Origin: Escarpia spicata
Lineage: Eukaryota > Annelida > Polychaeta > Sabellida > Siboglinidae
Length of the DNA: 64,000 nt
Assembly (NCBI GenBank): GCA_963995525.1
Contig: OZ023207.1
Coordinates: forward strand, 1,416,001-1,480,000
Direction of reading: 5' to 3'
A program made the position numbers and the translations under genes. Below the pieces are notes generated by a model. It had not been told where the DNA came from, searched no databases, and saw only the letters and a list, made by a program, of their open reading frames with translations. This document shows positions 1 through 13,380 of the stretch, in pieces; position 1 is the stretch's first letter; each line of letters opens with the position of its first letter.

Positions 1-776
1 ACTCGTGGCTTATACTGAACAGCAAGATCTACACTCACAGTCTACAGGGACTCGTGGCTTATACTGAAAGCAAGATCTACACTCACAGTCTACAGGGACT
101 CGTGGCTTATACTGAAAGCAAGATCTACACTCACAGTCTACAGGGACTCGTGGCTTATACTGAAAGCAAGATCTACACTCACAGTCTACAGGGACTCGTG
201 ACTTATACTGAACAGCAAGATCTACACTCACAGTCTACAGGGACTCGTGGCTTATACTGAACAGCAAGATCTACACTCACAGTCTACAGGGACTCGTGAC
301 TTATACTGAACAGCAAGATCTACACTCACAGTCTACAGGGACTCGTGGCTTATACTGAAAGCAAGATCTACACTCACAGTCTACAGGGAATCGTGACTTA
401 TACTGAAAGCAAGATCTACACTCACAGTCTACAGGGACTCGTGACTTATACTGAAAGCAAGATCTACACTCACAGTCTACAGGGACTCGTGACTTATACT
501 GAAAGCAAGATCTACACTCACAGTCTACAGGGACTCGTGGCTTATACTGAAAGCAAGATCTACACTCACAGTCTACAGGGACTCGTGGCTTATACTGAAA
601 GCAAGATCTACACTCACAGTCTACAGGGACTCGTGACTTATACTGAAAGCAAGATCTACACTCACAGTCTACAGGGACTCGTGACTTATACTGAAAGCAA
701 GATCTACACTCACAGTCTACAGGGACTCGTGGCTTATACTGAAAGCAAGATCTACACTCACAGTCTACAGGGACTC

Positions 777-2963
777 GTGGCTTATACTGAAAGCAAGATC
801 TACACTCACAGTCTACAGGGACTCGTGACTTATACTGAAAGCAAGATCTACACTCACAGTCTACAGGGACTCGTGACTTATACTGAAAGCAAGATCTACA
901 CTCACAGTCTACAGGGACTCGTGGCTTATACTGAAAGCAAGATCTACACTCACAGTCTACAGGGATTCGTGGCTTATACTGAAAGCAAGATCTACACTCA
1001 CAGTCTACAGGGACTCGTGGCTTATACTGAAAGCAAGATCTACACTCACAGTCTACAGGGATTCGTGGCTTATACTGAACAGCAAGATCTACACTCACAG
1101 TCTACAGGGACTCGTGGCTTATACTGAAAGCAAGATCTACACTCACAGTCTACAGGGATTCGTGTCTTATACTGAAAGCAAGATCTACACTCACAGTCTA
1201 CAGGGACTCGTGGCTTATACTGAACAGCAAGATCTACACTCACAGTCTACAGGGACTCGTGGCTTATACTGAACAGCAAGATCTACACTCACAGTCTACA
1301 GGGACTCGTGGCTTATACTGAACAGCAAGATCTATACTCACAGTCTACAGGGACTCGTGGCTTATACTGAAAGCAAGACCTACACTCACAGTCTACAAGG
1401 ACTCGTGGCTTATACTGAACAGCAAGATCTACACTCACAGTCTACAGGGACTCGTGGCTTATACTGAACAGCAAGATCTACACTCACAGTCTACAGGGAC
1501 TCGTGGCTTATACTGAAAGCAAGACCTACACTCACAGTCTACAGGGACTCGTGGCTTATACTGAACAGCAAGATCTACACTCACAGTCTACAGGGACTCG
1601 TGGCTTATACTGAAAGCAAGACCTACACTCACAGTCTACAGGGACTCGTGGCTTATACTGAACAGCAAGATCTACACTCACAGTCTACAGGGACTCGTGG
1701 CTTATACTGAAAGCAAGACCTACACTCACAGTCTACAGGGACTCGTGGCTTATACTGAACAGCAAGATCTACACTCACAGTCTACAGGGACTCGTGGCTT
1801 ATACTGAAAGCAAGATCTACACTCACAGTCTACAGGGACTCGTGACTTATACTGAACAGCAAGACCTACACTCACAGTCTACAGGGACTCGTGGCTTATA
1901 CTGAACAGCAAGATCTACACTCACAGTCTACAGGGACTCGTGGCTTATACTGAAAGCAAGATCTACACTCACAGTCTACAGGGACTCGTGACTTATACTG
2001 AAAGCAAGATCTACACTCACAGTCTACAGGGACTCGTGACTTATACTGAAAGCAAGATCTACACTCACAGTCTACAGGGACTCGTGGCTTATACTGAAAG
2101 CAAGATCTACACTCACAGTCTACAGGGATTCGTGGCTTATACTGAAAGCAAGATCTACACTCACAGTCTACAGGGACTCGTGGCTTATACTGAAAGCAAG
2201 ATCTACACTCACAGTCTACAGGGATTCGTGGCTTATACTGAACAGCAAGATCTACACTCACAGTCTACAGGGACTCGTGGCTTATACTGAAAGCAAGATC
2301 TACACTCACAGTCTACAGGGATTCGTGTCTTATACTGAAAGCAAGATCTACACTCACAGTCTACAGGGACTCGTGGCTTATACTGAACAGCAAGATCTAC
2401 ACTCACAGTCTACAGGGACTCGTGGCTTATACTGAACAGCAAGATCTACACTCACAGTCTACAGGGACTCGTGGCTTATACTGAACAGCAAGATCTATAC
2501 TCACAGTCTACAGGGACTCGTGGCTTATACTGAAAGCAAGACCTACACTCACAGTCTACAAGGACTCGTGGCTTATACTGAACAGCAAGATCTACACTCA
2601 CAGTCTACAGGGACTCGTGGCTTATACTGAACAGCAAGATCTACACTCACAGTCTACAGGGACTCGTGGCTTATACTGAAAGCAAGACCTACACTCACAG
2701 TCTACAGGGACTCGTGGCTTATACTGAACAGCAAGATCTACACTCACAGTCTACAGGGACTCGTGGCTTATACTGAAAGCAAGACCTACACTCACAGTCT
2801 ACAGGGACTCGTGGCTTATACTGAACAGCAAGATCTACACTCACAGTCTACAGGGACTCGTGGCTTATACTGAAAGCAAGACCTACACTCACAGTCTACA
2901 GGGACTCGTGGCTTATACTGAACAGCAAGATCTACACTCACAGTCTACAGGGACTCGTGGCTT
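777..2963. repeat. Higher-order repeat A, offset 1163 bp (24 monomers)
   Basis: About 1.02 kb starting near 777 recurs near 1940. Shared rare variants prove it: ATTCGTGTCT at 1158 and 2321, TCTACAAGG about 230 bp downstream in both, and the same alternation of GTGACT and GTGGCT monomers. Similarity breaks near 1800 and 2963, where GATCTAC in the first copy faces GACCTAC. The offset of 1163 fits 11 monomers of 49 bp plus 13 of 48 bp. A run of about 15 pure 48-bp monomers (345-1066) overlaps the first copy. The GTGACT variant is concentrated in this left end of the window. Confidence 0.9.
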
Positions 2964-5639
2964 ATACTGAAAGCAAGACCTACACTCACAGTCTACAGGG
3001 ACTCGTGGCTTATACTGAACAGCAAGACCTACACTCACAGTCTACAGGGACTCGTGGCTTATACTGAACAGCAAGATCTACACTCACAGTCTACAGGGAC
3101 TCGTGGCTTATACTGAAAGCAAGATCTACACTCACAGTCTACAGGGACTCGTGGCTTATACTGAACAGCAAGATCTACACTCACAGTCTACAGGGACTCG
3201 TGGCTTATACTGAACAGCAAGACCTACACTCACAGTCTACAGGGACTCGTGGCTTATACTGAACAGCAAGATCTACACTCACAGTCTACAGGGACTCGTG
3301 GCTTATACTGAACAGCAAGATCTACACTCACAGTCTACAGGGACTCGTGGCTTATACTGAACAGCAAGATCTACACTCACAGTCTACAGGGACTCGTGGC
3401 TTATACTGAAAGCAAGACCTACACTCACAGTCTACAGGGACTCGTGGCTTATACTGAACAGCAAGATCTACACTCACAGTCTACAGGGACTCGTGGCTTA
3501 TACTGAACAGCAAGATCTACACTCACAGTCTACAGGGACTCGTGGCTTATACTGAAAGCAAGATCTACACTCACAGTCTACAGGGACTCGTGGCTTATAC
3601 TGAACAGCAAGATCTACATTCACAGTCTACAGGGACTCGTGGCTTATACTGAAAGCAAGATCTACACTCACAGTCTACAGGGACTCGTGGCTTATACTGA
3701 AAGCAAGACCTACACTCACAGTCTACAGGGACTCGTGGCTATACTGAACAACAAGATCTACACTCACAGTCTACAGGGACTCGTGGCTTATACTGAACAG
3801 CAAGATCTACACTCTCAGTCTACAGGGACTCGTGGCTTATACTGAACAGCAAGATCTATACACTCACAGTCTACAGGGACTCATGGCTTATACTGAACAG
3901 CAAGATCTACACTCACAGTCTACAGGGACTCGTGGCTTATACTGAAAGCAAGATCTATACTCACAGTCTACAGGGACTCGTGGCTTATACTGAACAGCAA
4001 GATCTACACTCACAGTCTACAGGGACTCCTGGCTTATACTGAAAGCAAGATCTATACACTCACAGTCTACAGGGACTCGTGGCTTATACTGAAAGCAAGA
4101 TCTACACTCACAGTCTACAGGGACTCGTGGCTTATACTGAACAGCAAGATCTATACTCACAGTCTACAGGGACTCGTGGCTTATACTGAACAGCAAGATC
4201 TATACACTCACTGTCTACAGGGACTCGTGGCTTATACTGAACAGCAAGATCTATACTCACAGTCTACAGGGACTCGTGGCTTATACTGAAAGCAAGATCT
4301 ATACTCACAGTCTACAGGGACTCGTGGCTTATACTGAAAGCAAGATCTACACTCACAGTCTACAGGGACTCGTGGCTTATACTGAACAGCAAGATCTACA
4401 CTCACAGTCTACAGGGACTCGTGGCTTATACTGAAAGCAAGATCTATACTCACAGTCTACAGGGACTCGTGGCTTATACTGAAAGCAAGATCTATACACT
4501 CACAATCTACAGGGACTCGTGGCTTATACTGAAAGCAAGATCTACACTCTCAGTCTACAGGGACTCGTGGCTTATACTGAACAGCAAGATCTACACTCAC
4601 AGTCTACAGGGACTCGTGGCTTATACTGAACAGCAAGATCTACACTCACAGTCTACAGGGACTCGTGGCTTATACTGAAAGCAAGATCTATACTCACAGT
4701 CTACTGGGACTCGTGGCTTATACTGAAAGCAAGATCTACACTCACAGTCTACAGGGACTCGTGGCTTATACTGAACAGCAAGATCTATACTCACAGTCTA
4801 CAGGGACTCGTGGCTTATACTGAAAGCAAGATCTATACTCACAGTCTACAGGGACTCGTGGCTTATACTGAAAGCAAGATCTATACACTCACAATCTACA
4901 GGGACTCGTGGCTTATACTGAACAGCAAGATCTACACTCACAGTCTACAGGGACTCGTGGCTTATACTGAACAGCAAGATCTACACTCACAGTCTACAGG
5001 GACTCGTGGCTTATACTGAAAGCAAGATCTACACTCACAGTCTACAGGGACTCGTGGCTTATACTGAAAGCAAGATCTACACTCACAGTCTACAGGGACT
5101 CGTGGCTTATACTGAAAGCAAGATCTACACTCACCGTCTACAGGGACTCGTGGCTTATACTGAACAGCAAGATCTATACTCACAGTCTACAGGGACTCGT
5201 GGCTTATACTGAAAGCAAGATCTATACTCACAATCTACAGGGACTCGTGGCTTATACTGAAAGCAAGATCTACACTCACAGTCTACAGGGACTCGTGGCT
5301 TATACTGAACAGCAAGATCTATACTCACAGTCTACAGGGACTCGTGGCTTATACTGAAAGCAAGATCTATACTCACAGTCTACAGGGACTCGTGGCTTAT
5401 ACTGAAAGCAAGATCTATACACTCACAATCTACAGGGACTCGTGGCTTATACTGAACAGCAAGATCTACACTCACAGTCTACAGGGACTCGTGGCTTATA
5501 CTGAAAGCAAGATCTACACTCACAGTCTACAGGGACTCGTGGCTTATACTTAACAGCAAGATCTACACTCACAGTCTACAGGGACTCGTGGCTTATACTG
5601 AACAGCAAGATATACACTCACAGTCTACAGGGACTCGTG
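2964..5639. repeat. Satellite mosaic segment; first +2-bp monomers
   Basis: Satellite monomers without one long duplicated block. The +2 form first appears here (3856, 4051, 4201, 4493, 4882, 5415), usually coupled to CACAATCTAC in place of CACAGTCTAC. A short block recurs at 4421, 4810 and 5344 (offsets 389 and 534 bp, 8 and 11 monomers). Sporadic changes include a missing T near 3740 (GTGGCTATACTG) and the TTAACAGC variant at 5550, the first of a series used as marker further right. Confidence 0.85.
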
Positions 5640-8369
5640 GCTTATACTGAAAGCAAGATCTATACTCACAGTCTACAGGGACTCGTGGCTTATACTGAAA
5701 GCAAGATCTACACTCACAGTCTACAGGGACTCGTGGCTTATACTGAACAGCAAGATCTACACTCACAGTCTACAGGGACTCGTGGCTTATACTGAACAGC
5801 AAGATCTACACTCACAGTCTACAGGGACTCGTGGCTTATACTGAACAGCAAGATCTTCACTCAGAGTCTACAGGGACTCATGGCTTATACTGAACAGCAA
5901 GATCTACACTCACAGTCTACAGGGACTCGTGGCTTATACTGAACAGCAAGATCTACACTCACATTCTACAGGGACTCGTGGCTTATACTGAACAGCAAGA
6001 TCTACACTCACAGTCTACAGGGACTCGTGGCTTATACTGAAAGCAAGATCTACACTCACAGTCTACAGGGACTCGTGGCTTATACTGAACAGCAAGATCT
6101 ACACTCACAGTCTACAGGGACTCGTGGCTTATACTGAACAGCAAGATCTACACTCACAGTCTACAGGGACTCGTGGCTTATACTGAACAGCAAGATCTAC
6201 ACTCACAGTCTACAGGGATTCGTGGCTTATACTGAAAGCAAGACCTACACTCACAGTCTACAGGGACTCGTGGCTTATACTGAACAGCAAGATCTACACT
6301 CACAGTCTACAGGGACTCGTGGCTTATACTGAACAGCAAGATCTACACTCACAGTCTACAGGGACTCGTGGCTTATACTGAAAGCAAGATCTACACTCAC
6401 AGTCTACAGGGACTCGTGGCTTATACTGAACAGCAAGATCTACACTCACAGTCTACAGGGACTCGTGGCTTATACTGAAAGCAAGATCTACACTCACAGT
6501 CTACAGGGACTCGTGGCTTATACTGAAAGCAAGACCTACACTCACAGTCTACAGGGACTCGTGGCTTATACTGAACAACAAGATCTACACTCACAGTCTA
6601 CAGGGACTCGTGGCTTATACTGAACAGCAAGATCTACACTCACAGTCTACAGGGACTCGTGGCTTATACTGAAAGCAAGATCTACACTCACGGTCTACAG
6701 GGACTCGTGGCTTATACTGAAAGCAAGATCTATACATTCACAGTCTACAGGGACTCGTGGCTTATACTGAAAGCAAGATCTACACTCACAGTCTACAGGG
6801 ACTCGTGGCTTATACTGAACAGCAAGATCTATACACTCACAGTCTACAGGGACTCGTGGCTTATACTGAACAGCAAGATCTACACTCACAGTCTACAGGG
6901 ACTCGTGGCATATATTGAAAGCAAGATCTATACTCACAGTCTACAGGGACTCGTGGCTTATACTGAACAGCAAGATCTACACTCACAGTCTACAGGGACT
7001 CGTGGCTTATACTGAAAGCAAGATCTATACTCACAGTCTACAGGGACTCGTGGCTTATACTGAAAGCAAGATCTACACTCAGAGTCTACAGGGACTCGTG
7101 GCTTATACTGAACAGCAAGATCTACACTCACAGTCTACAGGGACTCGTGGCTTATACTGAACAGCAAGATCTACACTCACAGTCTACAGGGACTCGTGGC
7201 TTATACTGAACAGCAAGATCTTCACTCAGAGTCTACAGGGACTCATGGCTTATACTGAACAGCAAGATCTACACTCACAGTCTACAGGGACTCGTGGCTT
7301 ATACTGAACAGCAAGATCTACACTCACAGTCTACAGGGACTCGTGGCTTATACTGAACAGCAAGATCTACACTCACAGTCTACAGGGACTCGTGGCTTAT
7401 ACTGAAAGCAAGATCTACACTCACAGTCTACAGGGACTCGTGGCTTATACTGAACAGCAAGATCTACACTCACAGTCTACAGGGACTCGTGGCTTATACT
7501 GAACAGCAAGATCTACACTCACAGTCTACAGGGACTCGTGGCTTATACTGAACAGCAAGATCTACACTCACAGTCTACAGGGATTCGTGGCTTATACTGA
7601 AAGCAAGACCTACACTCACAGTCTACAGGGACTCGTGGCTTATACTGAACAGCAAGATCTACACTCACAGTCTACAGGGACTCGTGGCTTATACTGAACA
7701 GCAAGATCTACACTCACAGTCTACAGGGACTCGTGGCTTATACTGAAAGCAAGATCTACACTCACAGTCTACAGGGACTCGTGGCTTATACTGAACAGCA
7801 AGATCTACACTCACAGTCTACAGGGACTCGTGGCTTATACTGAAAGCAAGATCTACACTCACAGTCTACAGGGACTCGTGGCTTATACTGAAAGCAAGAC
7901 CTACACTCACAGTCTACAGGGACTCGTGGCTTATACTGAACAACAAGATCTACACTCACAGTCTACAGGGACTCGTGGCTTATACTGAACAGCAAGATCT
8001 ACACTCACAGTCTACAGGGACTCGTGGCTTATACTGAAAGCAAGATCTACACTCACGGTCTACAGGGACTCGTGGCTTATACTGAAAGCAAGATCTATAC
8101 ATTCACAGTCTACAGGGACTCGTGGCTTATACTGAAAGCAAGATCTACACTCACAGTCTACAGGGACTCGTGGCTTATACTGAACAGCAAGATCTATACA
8201 CTCACAGTCTACAGGGACTCGTGGCTTATACTGAACAGCAAGATCTACACTCACAGTCTACAGGGACTCGTGGCATATATTGAAAGCAAGATCTATACTC
8301 ACAGTCTACAGGGACTCGTGGCTTATACTGAACAGCAAGATCTACACTCACAGTCTACAGGGACTCGTG
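5640..8369. repeat. Higher-order repeat B, offset 1365 bp (28 monomers)
   Basis: Two abutting copies, about 5640-7004 and 7005-8369. Anchors: the rare AGATCTTCACTCAGAG at 5851 and 7216, each followed by ACTCATGG; CACGGTCTAC and TATACATTCAC near 6690-6740 recur 1365 bp downstream; and the unusual GTGGCATATATTG at 6906 recurs at 8271. The copies diverge after 8380, where the second carries TATACACTCAC against TATACTCAC at 7025. Confidence 0.92.
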
Positions 8370-11300
8370 GCTTATACTGAAAGCAAGATCTATACACTCA
8401 CAGTCTACAGGGACTCGTGGCTTATACTGAAAGCAAGATCTACACTCACAGTCTACAGGGACTCGTGGCTTATACTGAACAGCAAGATCTATACTCACAG
8501 TCTACAGGGACTCGTGGCTTATACTGAACAGCAAGATCTATACACTCACAGTCTACAGGGACTCGTGGCTTATACTGAACAGCAAGATCTACATTCACAG
8601 TCTACAGGGACTCGTGGCTTATACTGAACTGCAAGATCTACACTCACAGTCTACAGGGACTCGTGGCTTATACTGAAAGCAAGATCTACACTCACAGTCT
8701 ACAGGGACTCGTGGCTTATACTGAACAGCAAGATCTACACTCACAGTCTACAGGGACTCGTGGCTTATACTGAAAGCAAGACCTACACTCACAGTCTACA
8801 GGGACTCGTGGCTTATACTGAACAGCAAGATCTACACTCACAGTCTACAGGGACTCGTGGCTTATACTGAACAGCAAGATCTACACTCACAGTCTACAGG
8901 GACTCGTGGCTTATACTGAAAGCAAGATCTACACTCACAGTCTACAGGGACTCGTGGCTTATACTGAAAGCAAGATCTACACTCACAATCTACAGGGACT
9001 CGTGGCTTATACTGAAAGCAAGATCTACACTCACCGTCTACAGGGACTCGTGGCTTATACTGAACAGCAAGATCTATACTCACAGTCTACAGGGACTCGT
9101 GGCTTATACTGAAAGCAAGATCTATACTCACAGTCTACAGGGACTCGTGGCTTATACTGAAAGCAAGATCTACTCTCACAGTCTACAGGGACTCGTGGCT
9201 TATACTGAACAGCAAGATCTATACTCACAGTCTACAGGGACTCGTGGCTTATACTGAAAGCAAGATCTATACTCACAGTCTACAGGGACTCGTGGCTTAT
9301 ACTGAAAGCAAGATCTATACACTCACAATCTACAGGGACTCGTGGCTTATACTGAACAGCAAGATCTACACTCACAGTCTACAGGGACTCGTGGCTTATA
9401 CTGAACAGCAAGATCTACACTCACAGTCTACAGGGACTCGTGGCTTATACTGAAAGCAAGATCTACACTCACAGTCTACAGGGACTCGTGGCTTATACTG
9501 AAAGCAAGATCTACACTCACAGTCTACAGGGACTCGTGGCTTATACTGAAAGCAAGATCTACACACACCGTCTACAGGGACTCGTGGCTTATACTGAACA
9601 GCAAGATCTATACTCACAGTCTACAGGGACTCGTGGCTTATACTGAAAGCAAGATCTATACTCACAGTCTACAGGGACTCGTGGCTTATACTGAAAGCAA
9701 GATCTACACTCACAGTCTACAGGGACTCGTGGCTTATACTGAACAGCAAGATCTACACTCACAGTCTACAGGGACTCGTGGCTTATACTGAACAGCAAGA
9801 TCTACACTCACAGTCTACAGGGATTCGTGGCTTATACTGAAAGCAAGACCTACACTCACAGTCTACAGGGACTCGTGGCTTATACTGAACAGCAAGATCT
9901 ACACTCACAGTCTACAGGGACTCGTGGCTTATACTGAACAGCAAGATCTACACTCACAGTCTACAGGGACTCGTGGCTTATACTGAAAGCAAGATCTACA
10001 CTCACAGTCTACAGGGACTCGTGGCTTATACTGAACAGCAAGATCTACACTCACAGTCTACAGGGACTCGTGGCTTATACTGAAAGCAAGATCTACACTC
10101 ACAGTCTACAGGGACTCGTGGCTTATACTGAAAGCAAGACCTACACTCACAGTCTACAGGGACTCGTGGCTTATACTGAACAACAAGATCTACACTCACA
10201 GTCTACAGGGACTCGTGGCTTATACTGAACAGCAAGATCTACACTCACAGTCTACAGGGACTCGTGGCTTATACTGAAAGCAAGATCTACACTCACGGTC
10301 TACAGGGACTCGTGGCTTATACTGAAAGCAAGATCTATACATTCACAGTCTACAGGGACTCGTGGCTTATACTGAAAGCAAGATCTACACTCACAGTCTA
10401 CAGGGACTCGTGGCTTATACTGAACAGCAAGATCTATACACTCACAGTCTACAGGGACTCGTGGCTTATACTGAACAGCAAGATCTACACTCACAGTCTA
10501 CAGGGACTCGTGGCATATATTGAAAGCAAGATCTATACTCACAGTCTACAGGGACTCGTGGCTTATACTGAACAGCAAGATCTACACTCACAGTCTACAG
10601 GGACTCGTGGCTTATACTGAAAGCAAGATCTATACACTCACAGTCTACAGGGACTCGTGGCTTATACTGAAAGCAAGATCTACACTCACAGTCTACAGGG
10701 ACTCGTGGCTTATACTGAACAGCAAGATCTATACTCACAGTCTACAGGGACTCGTGGCTTATACTGAACAGCAAGATCTATACACTCACAGTCTACAGGG
10801 ACTCGTGGCTTATACTGAACAGCAAGATCTACATTCACAGTCTACAGGGACTCGTGGCTTATACTGAACTGCAAGATCTACACTCACAGTCTACAGGGAC
10901 TCGTGGCTTATACTGAAAGCAAGATCTACACTCACAGTCTACAGGGACTCGTGGCTTATACTGAACAGCAAGATCTACACTCACAGTCTACAGGGACTCG
11001 TGGCTTATACTGAAAGCAAGACCTACACTCACAGTCTACAGGGACTCGTGGCTTATACTGAACAGCAAGATCTACACTCACAGTCTACAGGGACTCGTGG
11101 CTTATACTGAACAGCAAGATCTACACTCACAGTCTACAGGGACTCGTGGTTTATACTGAAAGCAAGATCTACACTCACAGTCTACAGGGACTCGTGGCTT
11201 ATACTGAAAGCAAGATCTACACTCACAGTCTACAGGGACTCGTGGCTTATACTGAAAGCAAGATCTACACTCACCGTCTACAGGGACTCGTGGCTTATAC

Positions 11301-11990
11301 TGAACAGCAAGATCTATACTCACAGTCTACAGGGACTCGTGGCTTATACTGAAAGCAAGATCTATACTCACAGTCTACAGGGACTCGTGGCTTATACTGA
11401 AAGCAAGATCTACTCTCACAGTCTACAGGGACTCGTGGCTTATACTGAACAGCAAGATCTATACTCACAGTCTACAGGGACTCGTGGCTTATACTGAAAG
11501 CAAGATCTATACTCACAGTCTACAGGGACTCGTGGCTTATACTGAAAGCAAGATCTATACACTCACAATCTACAGGGACTCGTGGCTTATACTGAACAGC
11601 AAGATCTACACTCACAGTCTACAGGGACTCGTGGCTTATACTGAACAGCAAGATCTACACTCACAGTCTACAGGGACTCGTGGCTTATACTGAAAGCAAG
11701 ATCTACACTCACAGTCTACAGGGACTCGTGGCTTATACTGAAAGCAAGATCTACACTCACAGTCTACAGGGACTCGTGGCTTATACTGAAAGCAAGATCT
11801 ACACACACCGTCTACAGGGACTCGTGGCTTATACTGAACAGCAAGATCTATACTCACAGTCTACAGGGACTCGTGGCTTATACTGAAAGCAAGATCTATA
11901 CTCACAGTCTACAGGGACTCGTGGCTTATACTGAAAGCAAGATCTACACTCACAGTCTACAGGGACTCGTGGCTTATACTGAACAGCAAG
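7490..11990. repeat. Higher-order repeat C, period 2240 bp (46 monomers)
   Basis: Tandem duplication with period 2240 bp, copies about 7490-9730 and 9730-11990. It contains the second copy of repeat B, so it is younger than B. Anchors: GGGATTCGTGG at 7579 and 9819, GTGGCATATATTG at 8271 and 10511, and CTACTCTCAC at 9171 and 11411. The few differences include TTTATACTG at 11150 and CACAATC (8988) against CACAGTC in the right copy, so the copies are nearly identical. Confidence 0.93.
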
Positions 11991-13380
11991 ATCTATACTC
12001 ACAGTCTACAGGGACTCGTGGCTTATACTGAAAGCAAGATCTATACTCACAGTCTACAGGGACTCGTGGCTTATACTGAAAGCAAGACCTATACACTCAC
12101 AATCTACAGGGACTCGTGGCTTATACTGAAAGCAAGATCTACACTCTCAGTCTACAGGGACTCGTGGCTTATACTGAACAGCAAGATCTACACTCACAGT
12201 CTACAGGGACTCGTGGCTTATACTGAACAGCAAGATCTACACTCACAGTCTACAGGGACTCGTGGCTTATACTGAAAGCAAGATCTATACTCACAGTCTA
12301 CAGGGACTCGTGGCTTATACTGAAAGCAAGATCTACACTCACAGTCTACAGGGACTCGTGGCTTATACTGAACAGCAAGATCTATACTCACAGTCTACAG
12401 GGACTCGTGGCTTATACTGAAAGCAAGATCTATACTCACAGTCTACAGGGACTCGTGGCTTATACTGAAAGCAAGATCTATACTCACAGTCTACAGGGAC
12501 TCGTGGCTTATACTGAACAGCAAGATCTACACTCACAGTCTACAGGGACTCGTGGCTTATACTGAAAGCAAGATCTACACTCACAGTCTACAGAGACTCG
12601 TGGCTTATACTGAAAGCAAGATCTACACTCACAGTCTACAGGGACTCGTGGCTTATACTGAAAGCAAGATCTACACACACCGTCTACAGGGACTCGTGGC
12701 TTATACTGAACAGCAAGATCTATACTCACAGTCTACAGGGACTCGTGGCTTATACTGAAAGCAAGATCTATACTCACAGTCTACAGGGACTCGTGGCTTA
12801 TACTGAAAGCAAGATCTACACTCACAGTCTACAGGGACTCGTGGCTTATACTGAACAGCAAGATCTATACTCACAGTCTACAGGGACTCGTGGCTTATAC
12901 TGAAAGCAAGATCTATACTCACAGTCTACAGGGACTCGTGGCTTATACTGAAAGCAAGATCTATACACTCACAATCTACAGGGACTCGTGGCTTATACTG
13001 AAAGCAAGATCTACACTCTCAGTCTACAGGGACTCGTGGCTTATACTGAACAGCAAGATCTACACTCACAGTCTACAGGGACTCGTGGCTTATACTGAAC
13101 AGCAAGATCTACACTCACAGTCTACAGGGACTCGTGGCTTATACTGAAAGCAAGATCTATACTCACAGTCTACAGGGACTCGTGGCTTATACTGAAAGTA
13201 AGATCTACACTCACAGTCTACAGGGACTCGTGGCTTATACTGAACAGCAAGATCTATACTCACAGTCTACAGGGACTCGTGGCTTATACTGAAAGCAAGA
13301 TCTATACTCACAGTCTACAGGGACTCGTGGCTTATACTGAAAGCAAGATCTATACTCACAGTCTACAGGGACTCGTGGCT
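11640..13380. repeat. Higher-order repeat D, offset 872 bp (18 monomers)
   Basis: Blocks near 11640-12510 and 12510-13380 match at offset 872. The CACACACCGTCTAC monomer at 11790 recurs at 12662, and the +2 monomer followed by CACTCTCAGTC near 12090-12145 recurs near 12960-13020. A private difference is CAGAGACTC at 12592. The first copy overlaps the end of block C, so D arose after C or from its right copy. Confidence 0.85.
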